The notes below the pieces were generated by a model that did not search any database, was not told where the DNA came from, and saw nothing but the letters and a program-made list of their open reading frames with translations. 16,719 nt of DNA, taken from Vicinamibacteria bacterium. GTDB taxonomy: Bacteria > Acidobacteriota > Vicinamibacteria > Vicinamibacterales > 2-12-FULL-66-21. The stretch's first letter is position 1, and each line of letters starts with the position of its first letter. The DNA is taken from assembly GCA_025937075.1 (NCBI GenBank), contig JAICSD010000034.1, positions 1 through 16,719 on the forward strand, given 5' to 3'. Shown here piece after piece: positions 7,852 through 15,697 of the stretch. The translations under genes and the position numbers were made by a program.

Positions 7852-9432
7852 TCACTTCGCCTGGATCAAGGACCGGGCAATCACCTGTCCTGGGCGCGCG
7901 CTGCCCTGTACTCCAGCGTCCACCACCGGGACGCCATTGACGATCACGTATGGAATGCCTGCCGGGTACGCGTGCGGCTTGTCGAACGTCGCTGTGTCAT
8001 CGACGTGCTGCGCGTCGATGAGGACGAGATCGGCGGCGTAGCCGACCTTGATCGACCCCCGTCCCGCCAGCCGGTAGTGGTCTGCCGGAAGCGACGTCAT
8101 CTTGCGAATCGCGGCTTCGAACGTGAGCACGTGGCGGCGGCGGACGTATTCGGCCAGCACGCGCGCGGTGTTGCCGTAGCCGCGGGGGTGCGGCAGCCCG
8201 TCGTTCGGCACGATCACGCCACTGTCCGATGCCACGGCGACCTCCGGATGGCGCATGATTCGATCGACGTCCTCGTCGCTCATCAGGTGATAGACCATCG
8301 ACGCGCCGCCGGCGAGCATCATCTCGCGCGCCGCCTCGAACTGCGCGTCTGCACTGTCGTCGCCCTTCAGGCGCGCAGCCACCTCCTTCATCGACAACCC
8401 TGTGAGCGCGCGATCAGGAGCGTAGAGCGCAACGACCGCAAATGACAGATCGGGGAGCCCGCGATCGCCGAGCAGCGCGGCCATCTCGTTCTTGATGCGC
8501 CGCCATGTCTCCGGGTTCGTCAACCGTTCGCGGACGCGATCCTGCCCGCCTTCGAGCACCCAGTCGGGAAAGCGGATGCTCAGCGAAGAGCTGGCGGCCG
8601 TATAAGCATACTGGTCCGCCTCCACGTCGACGCCACGCGCCCGCGCCGCGTCAATCATCGCGAGCGCCTTCACGCTCAGACCCCAGCGGCGCGGGCTGTC
8701 CACCTTCAAGTGTGAGATCTCGACTCGCGCGCCGGTCACGTCGCCGACGCGAATCGTGTCAGCGATCGAGTCTTCGAGCGCAGTGCCCTCGTTGCGCATG
8801 TGCGACGCATAGATGCCACCCGCATTCGCAGCAACCCGCGTCAGCTCGATGATCTCCGGATCGTGCGCGTACACGCCCGGCACGTATTGCAGACCCGTGG
8901 AAAACCCGAGCGCGCCGTCGGCCATCGCCTTCCAGACGAATGATTTCATCCGGGCGATCTCGGCAGGCTTCGGCAGCCGGTTCTCGGTTCCGAGCACGGC
9001 GAAACGGACGGTGTTGTGGCCGATGAGCGTGGCGTAGTTGACGGCTGGCGCCGCGTCCTTGATCCGGGCGAGCGCGTCCGCCACATCGAGCGCTGACGTC
9101 CCGCAGTTGCCCGCGATGACCGTGGTGACGCCCATACGGACGAAGTTCTCGGCGGCGGGGTGCGAAGCGATGTCGTCGGCGTGCGTATGGACGTCGACGA
9201 ACCCGGGAGCGACAACGAGGCCCGCGGCGTCGATCACCCGCGCCGCCTGCGACCGCGGGAGCGCGCCAATCGCCGCGATGCGCCCCTCGCGCACGGCAAC
9301 GTCGCCGTGCCGGCCCGCGCGGCCCGAGCCGTCCACGATGGTGCCGCCGGCGACGATCAGGTCGTAGCGCGCGGGCGGGCCCGGCAGCAGCGCCGCACCG
9401 ACGACCAGGACGAGCATTCGGAGCGCGGCCAT
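7852..9432 (-). CDS. N-acyl-D-amino-acid deacylase family amidohydrolase
   Basis: This 526-residue metal-dependent amidohydrolase probably removes the acyl group from N-acyl-D-amino acids or hydrolyses related D-aminoacyl compounds. The TIM-barrel metal ligands of the D-aminoacylase group can be traced: His82 and His84 in VHTHAD, the characteristic metal-bridging cysteine as Cys110 in GNCG, His211 in SHMRNEG, His241 in ISHLK, and the catalytic Asp403 in ASDSG, followed by HPRGYGN. The small beta domain is built from residues 22-75 and 455-526. The first 17 residues are hydrophobic, so it may be exported, though the signal is short. The ATG at 9432 has no good ribosome-binding site; Met6 is an alternative start. 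It lies 50 nt downstream of the sodium symporter gene on the same strand, suggesting uptake and processing of one substrate. A dihydroorotase or dipeptidase-like activity is less likely. Confidence 0.88.
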   Translation of the reverse strand: MAALRMLVLVVGAALLPGPPARYDLIVAGGTIVDGSGRAGRHGDVAVREGRIAAIGALPRSQAARVIDAAGLVVAPGFVDVHTHADDIASHPAAENFVRMGVTTVIAGNCGTSALDVADALARIKDAAPAVNYATLIGHNTVRFAVLGTENRLPKPAEIARMKSFVWKAMADGALGFSTGLQYVPGVYAHDPEIIELTRVAANAGGIYASHMRNEGTALEDSIADTIRVGDVTGARVEISHLKVDSPRRWGLSVKALAMIDAARARGVDVEADQYAYTAASSSLSIRFPDWVLEGGQDRVRERLTNPETWRRIKNEMAALLGDRGLPDLSFAVVALYAPDRALTGLSMKEVAARLKGDDSADAQFEAAREMMLAGGASMVYHLMSDEDVDRIMRHPEVAVASDSGVIVPNDGLPHPRGYGNTARVLAEYVRRRHVLTFEAAIRKMTSLPADHYRLAGRGSIKVGYAADLVLIDAQHVDDTATFDKPHAYPAGIPYVIVNGVPVVDAGVQGSARPGQVIARSLIQAK

Positions 9433-9482
9433 TCAAGTAATGCAGGGCGGATCTTCGGATGCGCCGTCGTGTCAGAACAACG

Positions 9483-11225
9483 CTACACGGTCCCGGGGTC
9501 AATTCTCACCGTCTCACGCGCGGGAGCCGTCACCAGGCTGACCGCGATGCCGACGATGACGACAACGGCAACGCCGATGGGATTGTGCCAGAGATAGGAA
9601 ATGCCACGCGTGCGTGGATGGAACGCGAAGACGAGAACGCTCAGCAGTCCCGCGAGCAGCCCCACGAACGCGCCGGTTCCCGTGGCTCTCTTGAATCCCA
9701 GCGCCAGGACGAAAACGCCCAGCAGCGATCCGTAAAAGATCGAGCCGAACCGGTTGACGACCTCGATGAGCGATCCGAGCTGCACGGCGAAGTGCGCCAC
9801 CACGCAGGCGAAGATGCCCCAGAATGCCGTCGCGGCCCTGGAAACGAGGAGGTAATGCGCGTCGGACTCCGCAGGCCTGATCAAGCGCCGATAGATGTCC
9901 ATGACGGTCGCCGTTGCCGTCGCGCTCAGCTCGCCCGCCGTCGCCGACATGGCGGCGGCGAAGATCGCGGCGATGATCAGTCCGACGAGCCCTGGCGGCA
10001 TACGGGTCGTCACGAACGTCGGAAAGACGTAGTTCACGTCGGGCCGAGGCGTGTCCCCCGTGCGCTCGGTGTAGCCGGGCGCGTTGGTCACGTCGCCCAC
10101 GAGCGCAGCCGCGCGTCCGCGAATGTCCCGGAGCGACGCCGTTGCCGAACGGAACCGGTCGCGTGCGCTCGCCCGCTCCGTTTCGCTTGCGGCGGCCAGC
10201 TGCAGCGCGGCACTCCGGCGCTCTTCGAACGCGCGATCGAACTGCCCCTGCAACCGCTGGTACTCGCCGGCGCGCGCGCTCTGCGCGATCTGCGGCGTGC
10301 TCTGGGCGTTGAACAGCATCGGCGGCTGGTGGAACACGTAGTACAGGAACATGAAGACGCCGACGAGCAGCACGAGCACCTGCAGCGGAACCTTCACGAA
10401 CGCGCTCATCAGCAGAGAGTGTCGCGCCTGCTTCAGCGATTTCGCTGTCAGGTACCGTTGGACCTGGCTTTGATCGCAGCCGAAATACGACAGGTGCAGG
10501 AAAAATCCGCCGATCAGCCCGGACCAGAACGTGTAGGTCTGCCGCGGATCGAAATGGAAATCGATCGTGTTCACGCGCCCTGCCGCGCCGGCGATGTGCA
10601 GCGCCTTGCCGACTCCCACCTCGGCGGGCAGACCCATGACGAGCGCGATCACCGCGCACACGAGGCCGCCCACGACGATCCCCATCTGCTTGACGTCGGT
10701 CCACGTCACCGCCTGCACGCCGCCGAACATCGTGTAGAGGATTGTCGGTCCCCCGATCGCCAGGATCGTCAGCGTGAGATTCCAGTGAAAGATGATCGAC
10801 AGGATGAGGGCAGGAGCAGAGATGATCGCGCCCGTCGACATGCTGCGGCCGCACAGAAACAGCAGGCTCGCGAGCGTCCGCGTCTTCGTGTCGAAGCGCC
10901 GCTCCAGGTATTCGTAGGCCGTGTAGACGCCCGAGCGATAGAAGAACGGCACGAGCGTCATCGACAGGACCACCATCGCGATCGGCAGCCCGAAATAGAA
11001 CTGGATGAAGCGCATGCCGTCGGCGTACGCCTGCCCCGTCGTCCCCACCAAGGTGATGGCGCTCAACTGCGTCGCCATGACGGAGAGACCCACCGCCCAC
11101 CAGGGAAGGCTGCGGTTGGCCAGAAAGTACCCTTCGACCTGATTGGCGGCCTTCGTGCGGCGCAGGCCGTCGATCACGATCCAGACGAGGTACGCCGCGA
11201 CGACGGCCCAGTCGAGAAGACGCAT
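9483..11225 (-). CDS. sodium:solute symporter (SSS family) with a hydrophilic insertion
   Basis: This 580-residue inner-membrane protein belongs to the SSS (SLC5-like) family and would use the sodium gradient to import a small solute. About 13 hydrophobic segments are visible from residue 5 to 565. Family landmarks are GRSMSTG (127-133), [13 protein letters not shown] (168-180), [13 protein letters not shown] (251-263) and the Ser/Thr-rich helix [16 protein letters not shown] (424-439), which resembles the sodium-site helix. Residues about 303-400 form a long hydrophilic, Arg/Glu/Gln-rich stretch between two membrane segments, longer than the loops of typical members. The ATG at 11225 lacks a clear ribosome-binding site, so coupling to the small gene just upstream (stop 15 nt away) is likely. 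The solute is unknown; the downstream deacylase suggests an amino acid, acyl amino acid or peptide-like compound. Confidence 0.88.
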   Translation of the reverse strand: MRLLDWAVVAAYLVWIVIDGLRRTKAANQVEGYFLANRSLPWWAVGLSVMATQLSAITLVGTTGQAYADGMRFIQFYFGLPIAMVVLSMTLVPFFYRSGVYTAYEYLERRFDTKTRTLASLLFLCGRSMSTGAIISAPALILSIIFHWNLTLTILAIGGPTILYTMFGGVQAVTWTDVKQMGIVVGGLVCAVIALVMGLPAEVGVGKALHIAGAAGRVNTIDFHFDPRQTYTFWSGLIGGFFLHLSYFGCDQSQVQRYLTAKSLKQARHSLLMSAFVKVPLQVLVLLVGVFMFLYYVFHQPPMLFNAQSTPQIAQSARAGEYQRLQGQFDRAFEERRSAALQLAAASETERASARDRFRSATASLRDIRGRAAALVGDVTNAPGYTERTGDTPRPDVNYVFPTFVTTRMPPGLVGLIIAAIFAAAMSATAGELSATATATVMDIYRRLIRPAESDAHYLLVSRAATAFWGIFACVVAHFAVQLGSLIEVVNRFGSIFYGSLLGVFVLALGFKRATGTGAFVGLLAGLLSVLVFAFHPRTRGISYLWHNPIGVAVVVIVGIAVSLVTAPARETVRIDPGTV

Positions 11226-11240
11226 GGAACGCGGAGGCCG

Positions 11241-11357
11241 TCAGGTGGAAAAGATGCGGCCGAACAGCCAGAGCGCCGCAATCACGGCAGCGTGACAGAC
11301 GATGACGAGCGTGTAGACGCGCGACATCGGGTCGAGGTCCTCTGCGCGGGTAGACAC
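11241..11357 (-). CDS. small single-helix membrane protein directly upstream of the symporter
   Basis: I do not recognise this 38-residue product as a named family. It reads MSTRAEDLDP as a charged start, then SRVYTLVIVCHAAVIAALWL as one clear membrane helix, and ends GRIFST before TGA. A GTG at 11357 is the start used here. GTG at 11360 and an internal ATG at 11327, which has AGAGG about 10 nt upstream, are alternatives. The gene ends 15 nt before the symporter ATG on the same strand, and the symporter has no ribosome-binding site of its own, which fits translational coupling. Several SSS transporters are known to have tiny membrane partners, such as YhdT with PanF or YjcH with ActP, so an accessory subunit is a reasonable inference. 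It is too short for most gene finders. Confidence 0.55.
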   Translation of the reverse strand: MSTRAEDLDPMSRVYTLVIVCHAAVIAALWLFGRIFST

Positions 11358-11363
11358 CACGCG

Positions 11364-11369
11364 AGTATA
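11364..11369 (-). promoter_or_regulatory. TATACT -10 element for the small protein and symporter
   Basis: On the minus strand TATACT matches the sigma-70 -10 consensus in five of six positions and is strikingly A/T-rich for this DNA. The last T would be at -7, which places +1 on the GTG at 11357, so the message would be leaderless. The -35 region 17 nt upstream (near CGTTCC) is poor. The element lies between the stop of the lipoprotein-like gene (11403) and the small gene. Confidence 0.45.
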
Positions 11370-11402
11370 CCGAGCTTTGGAACCTGGGAACGCAGAAGAC
11401 GA

Positions 11403-11882
11403 TCAGGCGATTGGCGAGCCGAGCCCGTTATCCACGCGGTAGGCCGGCCCGCGCGGCCGCGCGAGGCGCGCGGATGCGACGACGAATTCCACGTGCGAAT
11501 CGACGTCGCCCGCGTCGAGGTCGACAACATTCGGGTGCTTGAGCACGGTTTCGCCATCGCGCACGTCGACGTCGAGTCGATACTGGCCGGCAGGGAGATC
11601 GATCCTGAAGGCGCCCGTGGACGTCGTCTGGACGGACCGCCGCTCGCCGGTTTTCACGTCGACGATGGAGACCGTCCGTCCCGAGACCGGCGAACCGCCC
11701 TCGGCGCCGCGAACGATTCCGTTGATGCTCGCGTGCGGCGACCCCGCCGCTGATCCGGCGATCGCCCCTGCGCTGCGCTGACAGCCCGTAGCGAAAACAA
11801 TGGCAGCCACTCCGGCCAGCAGCCAGAAGGTGGTCAGCCATCCGTAGGTATTGCGCACCGAAGTGGGTCGAACGCTGCTCAC
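11403..11882 (-). CDS. lipoprotein-like protein with carboxypeptidase-regulatory/SdrD-B-type beta-sandwich domain
   Basis: This 159-residue protein is probably exported and held at the cell surface or periplasm. Residues 15-33 are hydrophobic (LTTFWLLAGVAAIVFATG) and end at Cys34, a lipobox-like site, although the -3 residue is Ala instead of the usual Leu. A short Gly/Ala/Ser linker follows. Residues about 52-130 form a small beta-sandwich of the carboxypeptidase regulatory-like type: NGIVRG, PVSGRTVSIVD, TTSTGAFRIDLPAGQYRLDV. I chose the GTG at 11882 because GAGG stands 6 nt upstream. The frame is open to 11960 with ATGs at 11960 and 11915, but neither has a ribosome-binding site, and an upstream start would overlap the small gene at 11941. 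The C-terminal 25 residues are basic and Pro/Arg-rich. Its ligand and role are unknown. Confidence 0.7.
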   Translation of the reverse strand: MSSVRPTSVRNTYGWLTTFWLLAGVAAIVFATGCQRSAGAIAGSAAGSPHASINGIVRGAEGGSPVSGRTVSIVDVKTGERRSVQTTSTGAFRIDLPAGQYRLDVDVRDGETVLKHPNVVDLDAGDVDSHVEFVVASARLARPRGPAYRVDNGLGSPIA

Positions 11883-11940
11883 GCGGGACCTCGGTGCAAT
11901 CCTGAGGCCAGTCATGGACGAGTCGTGTCGCGCAGGTGTA

Positions 11941-12117
11941 TCAGATGATCGCATCCACATCCGATGGGGCGGGGGTGTTATCGAAGATCACCGTTCCTCG
12001 CTGTCGCGCCGCCGTTCCCTCCGCCAGCACGCCGTTCCCACGCCGTTGACGCGCCAACCACCACGCGCCGAGGGCCGAACCGACGACCGCGAAGATGCCA
12101 AGTGTCCGTTTTGTCAC
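11941..12117 (-). CDS. 58-residue membrane-anchored protein with conserved-looking tail
   Basis: I do not recognise this protein. It begins MTKRTLGIFAVVGSALGAWW, a basic start followed by one hydrophobic helix, then a cytoplasm-like basic segment (ARQRRGNG). It ends with an acidic, Pro-containing tail, GTVIFDNTPAPSDVDAII. Two features make it a convincing gene despite its size: a perfect GAGGAGG box at 12124-12130, 6 nt before the GTG start at 12117, and the placement 51 nt after the GT-C-like gene and 58 nt before the lipoprotein-like gene on the same strand. The codons in this frame mostly end in G or C, as in the neighbours. The only longer frame over this region (11978-12265) runs in another phase and looks like a shadow. 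Confidence 0.65.
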   Translation of the reverse strand: MTKRTLGIFAVVGSALGAWWLARQRRGNGVLAEGTAARQRGTVIFDNTPAPSDVDAII

Positions 12118-12123
12118 GATGCG

Positions 12124-12130
12124 CCTCCTC
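12124..12130 (-). promoter_or_regulatory. strong Shine-Dalgarno box for the 58-residue protein
   Basis: GAGGAGG on the minus strand is followed by CGCATC and then GTG. It is the best ribosome-binding site on the minus strand of this window and decides both the existence and the start of the small gene at 12117. Confidence 0.7.
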
Positions 12131-12168
12131 GTCGCGGACCTCGCAACGGTGATGCCACGGCCATCGGC

Positions 12169-13788
12169 TCAGCGGAAGGTGTAGAGGTACGCGACCCCGG
12201 AGCCATCCTCGAAAGCGCCGAGCTGGCGGAATAAAGGCGACTTCTCGATCTCGTTTCGGAGCCACACGCTGACGTCCGGCTCGTAGCGGTTCGCGTGGAA
12301 GATCACGTAGCGCACGCCGTCGTGGCGGAGCTGCTCGAGCGACCGCTCATCGGGAAAATCTTGCAGCCGCTCGCTCCGTTTGAGGTATGACTGCGGATAC
12401 ATCCCGCTGTAGCCGTTGACGAGCGGGAACCAGTGAAAAATAGACATGAAGCTGTATTCCGCATCCGGTCCCGGAAGCGCGTTGGCCCGTGGAAACGGAA
12501 ACTCCGCCACGACCCCGCGTGGCTGCTGGGCGAGATACTTGTAAACGGCCGGCGCGGAGTTGGGATACGGCACCAGCTCCATGTTCACGCTGTATTCGAT
12601 GGCGAGCGCCCCGGCGATCAGCGCGACGGCGATCCGCCGCGTCAGGACACTTCGCCCCTGCATCAACGCGGCGTAGCCGTAGCCGGCAAGCGCCGCCAGG
12701 AACATGACCGTGAAGATGCCCGCGCGCGCAGGCGCGCGAAGCGCGCGATATGCGGCCGTGTGCTCGTACAAGAAGGGAAACAGGTAACCGTTCGCACCGA
12801 GCGACAGTTCGAATGCCGTGGCCAACCCGACGACGTAGACGATGACGCGAGGCGTCGGCACACGCAGGAGCACGCCAACCATCGCGAGCACGACGACGAC
12901 CGCGCCGGGGAACAGCCGCCGCTCGGGGCGCCCGCGCGGCTGAAACGTGCTGCCATAGACGCGATGCATATCCGTTGCGACGAGATAGTTCCCCGGGCGC
13001 GCGCTGAACATCTTGACCTGATCGAGCGGCCGTTCTCCGACCGAGGTTCGCGTCTGCAAATACGGAACCGCGTACGCGCCACAGAGCACCGCCGCGAGCA
13101 GAGCCCCCGCGATGAGCGGCATCGTGAGGCGCCGGATCGGCACGCGTCGATCCGCAATGAGCAGCAACAGCCCGCACACGCCAATAATCGTCGCGAGGAA
13201 GACGCCGTAATAGATGCAGGACAGCATCTGGAGCGCGGTGAACGCGCCGACGCCGACGCCGTACCGGATCTGCCCCGTCTGGAGCGCGCGGTGCAGCGAT
13301 AGAAATGCCAGCGGCATCCACATCGTCCACTGCATTTCCATGTGCATGATGTGCTCGAATCGATACGGTACGAACGCGAACACAATCGCCGCGAGCAGTC
13401 CCGCGCCGCGGCTTCCGGTGAGATAGTGGACGAGCGCGAACATCGCTGCGCCCGACAGGACGATGCCGCCGAACATGACGATGTTGTGGACGAGCACGGG
13501 CTCGAACCGCAGCCAGATGAGCGGCGCGGCGGCGGCCCCTTCGACGAACATGGCATCGGAGAGCGTCAGCGTCCGGGGCTCGGGATAGAAGATGTTGCCG
13601 TCGAGCAGGTGCGACGGATGCGTCGCGAGCGCGTGCGCGAACCACTCGAGACGCCACATGTTGAAGTAGACGTCCTGGTGCGGATACGCGCGGCTGGTGA
13701 AATGAGCGCCCTGCGGCCAGGCAATCACCATCGCGAGCGCGGCAAGAACGCCGATGACCGCAAAGATCAGACGCGGGCCGCGCATCAT
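12169..13788 (-). CDS. polytopic GT-C/YfhO-like membrane protein, putative glycosyltransferase
   Basis: This 539-residue inner-membrane protein has about ten hydrophobic helices between residues 5 and 430, then a soluble C-terminal part of about 110 residues that is probably periplasmic. The first extracytoplasmic loop contains HQDVYFNMWRLEW (Asp39) and a downstream NIFYPEP, resembling the acidic first loop of GT-C glycosyltransferases that use polyprenyl-phosphate sugars. HMEMQWTMWMPL lies in a later loop. The C-terminal part carries VVAEFPFPRA, FHWFPLVNGYSGMYP and GVRYVIFHANRY, a pattern I associate with uncharacterised acidobacterial membrane glycosyltransferase-like proteins. The ATG at 13788 overlaps the upstream MutS-like stop by 4 nt (ATGA), indicating coupling; a second ATG follows at once. 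The open frame continues to 14232 but is a shadow of the upstream gene. Donor and acceptor are unknown, and catalysis itself is not certain. Confidence 0.7.
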   Translation of the reverse strand: MMRGPRLIFAVIGVLAALAMVIAWPQGAHFTSRAYPHQDVYFNMWRLEWFAHALATHPSHLLDGNIFYPEPRTLTLSDAMFVEGAAAAPLIWLRFEPVLVHNIVMFGGIVLSGAAMFALVHYLTGSRGAGLLAAIVFAFVPYRFEHIMHMEMQWTMWMPLAFLSLHRALQTGQIRYGVGVGAFTALQMLSCIYYGVFLATIIGVCGLLLLIADRRVPIRRLTMPLIAGALLAAVLCGAYAVPYLQTRTSVGERPLDQVKMFSARPGNYLVATDMHRVYGSTFQPRGRPERRLFPGAVVVVLAMVGVLLRVPTPRVIVYVVGLATAFELSLGANGYLFPFLYEHTAAYRALRAPARAGIFTVMFLAALAGYGYAALMQGRSVLTRRIAVALIAGALAIEYSVNMELVPYPNSAPAVYKYLAQQPRGVVAEFPFPRANALPGPDAEYSFMSIFHWFPLVNGYSGMYPQSYLKRSERLQDFPDERSLEQLRHDGVRYVIFHANRYEPDVSVWLRNEIEKSPLFRQLGAFEDGSGVAYLYTFR

Positions 13789-15593
13789 GAGGAGGCGAGG
13801 CCAATCAACTGCATCAGCCGCAGCGCATTGCGCGACGTTGCAATGCCTGGCCTGAGCCGGTAGTCGAAGGTCATCGTCCCGTCGGCGTGGACCTGCTCCG
13901 CGAAGTGCACCCGCCGCGCGCGGGAGGCCAGGGGCTCCGCCTCCGCCAGCGAGAGGTCGTGCGTCGTCATCGCGCCGATCGCGCCGGCGTCCAGCAGGTG
14001 ACGCGCGATGGCCTGGACCGCGACGGCGCGTTCCGTGCTGTTCGTTCCCTGCAGCACTTCGTCGAGCAAGTACATCAGCACGCGGCCAGGCCGTTCGTGA
14101 TCCGCAGCGTCGACGATTGCCTTGAGCCGGGCGAGCGCTGCCATGAAATAGGAGAGCCCCAGCTCCAGCGAATCTTGAACGCGGATGCTGGTCTGCAGAT
14201 CGATCGCCGGCATCGACAGCGCAGCCGCACACACCGGCGCACCAGCCTGTGCGAGGACGATGTTCAGGCCGACGGCTCGGAGCAGGGTGCTCTTGCCGGA
14301 CATATTCGAACCAGTGATCAGTACGAGCGTACCGGCCGGGCCGATCTCCACGTCGTTGGGCACGCGCCGCGCGTCCGGAATCAGCGGATGCCCCAGTGCA
14401 TGACCCCTGAAGACATCCTGCTCCGTGGACACGCCAGGCGTACTCCAGTCGGGATTATCGAACTTGATCGCCGCAAGCACCGACAACGCGTCGACAGACG
14501 CGAGCGCCGTCAACCAGCGGCGGATCCGCGCGCCGTTCAAGCGGCGCCAGCGTTCGAGCCGAAAGAACACGTGAAAGTCCCAGAGAGTCAACGCCTGAAT
14601 AGGGAAGTGCAGCAGCGCGGCGCCGGACCGAAGCTCCGACCACTCTACCAGCCGCGAGAGGCGCGTGACGAGCATCGGTGCGTGGCCGCCCTCCATCAAC
14701 TGCTCGCGAGCCCGCGCCAGCTCGGCCGAGCGCCACGTTCCCTCACAGACGAGACGCAGCATCGACGCGTAACGCTGGAGCATGCGCCCGCCCATCGATG
14801 CACGATCGAAAACGTCATACATGCGCCGGGCGTACACGAACGACAGCACGATTCCGGCAACCGTTGGGGCAAGCCACCAGGACTCGGGTGTCACGCGGAA
14901 AATCTGCAGCAGCAGCCCGAGCCAGATCGACGCGGTCAACGCTGCCGCAATGACAGGCATCGCGTCGGGCAGAACGCGCGCCGAGCCCTCTGCCCACGCC
15001 AGAAACCGTTCGAGATCGCCGCGATTTACACGCGAGATTTGGCCTTCCGTCGCGAGGCGCTCGCGCCATTCGGGGACGCTCGCCAGCTCCGCGATGGCGT
15101 CCTGCCGCGCGGTGATATCGCCCGGTGCTGCCGGCTCGAGCAGCGCCGCCTGCAAGCGCGCGTCGCCGCCAACGGTGGCGGCCGCGCCAAGCCATCCGGT
15201 GAGGGAGGCGCGACCGAACAGATCGAGATCGCGAGCGTACGGATGCGCATCCAGATCGACAGCCGGCTGCGGCGCGATATCGGGCAGGAGGTCCCACCTG
15301 CGATCCAGACGGGCGAGACCGCGCGACGCCAGGAGCCGCTTCGCGTCCGCGCACTCAATCGCGTGCAGAAGACGCGCGTGGACAGCGACGAGCGCCGCGA
15401 ACACCGCGATCAGCACCGCGCCTGCGATCGTTCCTGCGACGGCACCCGCATGCGACGCCCACCCGAACGCCGCGACCGAGCCGAAGAACGTGGCAAGCCG
15501 CAGGCGTGACACGCGCGCTGCGCGCCGATCGAGGGCGTCGCGCTCACGCGTCCATTTCTGCTGCCGCGCCGTATACCAGTCGCGCGGCGTCAT
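13785..15593 (-). CDS. membrane-embedded MutS-like ATPase
   Basis: This 602-residue protein ends in a MutS-type ATPase domain. Walker A is GSNMSGKST with Lys434, the signature-like segment is near 470-490, Walker B is MYLLDEVLQGTNSTER with Asp511 and Glu512, and the H-loop is MTTHDLS at 542-548. The MutS lever/clamp-like helical region precedes it (about 120-400). It lacks the N-terminal mismatch-recognition domain I and the Phe-x-Glu motif of true MutS. Instead there are about four membrane helices: two in residues 31-75 and two in 210-256. It is therefore unlikely to act in ordinary mismatch repair, although databases often name such proteins DNA mismatch repair MutS. The ATG at 15593 has no clear ribosome-binding site. 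Its stop overlaps the GT-C-like gene start. Its function is unknown. Confidence 0.82.
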   Translation of the reverse strand: MTPRDWYTARQQKWTRERDALDRRAARVSRLRLATFFGSVAAFGWASHAGAVAGTIAGAVLIAVFAALVAVHARLLHAIECADAKRLLASRGLARLDRRWDLLPDIAPQPAVDLDAHPYARDLDLFGRASLTGWLGAAATVGGDARLQAALLEPAAPGDITARQDAIAELASVPEWRERLATEGQISRVNRGDLERFLAWAEGSARVLPDAMPVIAAALTASIWLGLLLQIFRVTPESWWLAPTVAGIVLSFVYARRMYDVFDRASMGGRMLQRYASMLRLVCEGTWRSAELARAREQLMEGGHAPMLVTRLSRLVEWSELRSGAALLHFPIQALTLWDFHVFFRLERWRRLNGARIRRWLTALASVDALSVLAAIKFDNPDWSTPGVSTEQDVFRGHALGHPLIPDARRVPNDVEIGPAGTLVLITGSNMSGKSTLLRAVGLNIVLAQAGAPVCAAALSMPAIDLQTSIRVQDSLELGLSYFMAALARLKAIVDAADHERPGRVLMYLLDEVLQGTNSTERAVAVQAIARHLLDAGAIGAMTTHDLSLAEAEPLASRARRVHFAEQVHADGTMTFDYRLRPGIATSRNALRLMQLIGLASS

Positions 15594-15697
15594 GCGGGAA
15601 GACGTCGTGTGGACTCGTGACTCATCTTCAGGCGAACGCTTCCAGTGTACAGTCCTGCGCGCGCCGTCGAACGTCTGATCGATCGCTGGAGGCAGGC

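Noticed and set aside
9459..11753. A 764-residue open frame on the plus strand opposite the symporter and lipoprotein-like genes
   Set aside because: It is rich in Arg, His, Asp and Glu with no fold-like hydrophobic pattern, as expected for the antisense of GC-rich genes. The minus strand has clear transporter and deacylase families.
11978..12265. 95-residue minus-strand frame between the GT-C-like and lipoprotein-like genes
   Set aside because: It overlaps the end of the GT-C-like gene and the better supported 58-residue gene, and has an Arg/Trp/His-rich shadow composition.
13789..14232. N-terminal extension of the GT-C-like frame
   Set aside because: It overlaps the ATPase domain of the MutS-like gene in another frame and has no family match; the 4-nt overlap start at 13788 is more natural.
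13887..15509. A 540-residue open frame on the plus strand opposite the MutS-like gene
   Set aside because: Arg/Gln/His-rich composition typical of a shadow; the opposite strand has intact Walker motifs.
15644..15649. Possible TACACT -10 element for the MutS-like gene
   Set aside because: Only four of six positions match and no -35 box is found at a sensible distance.
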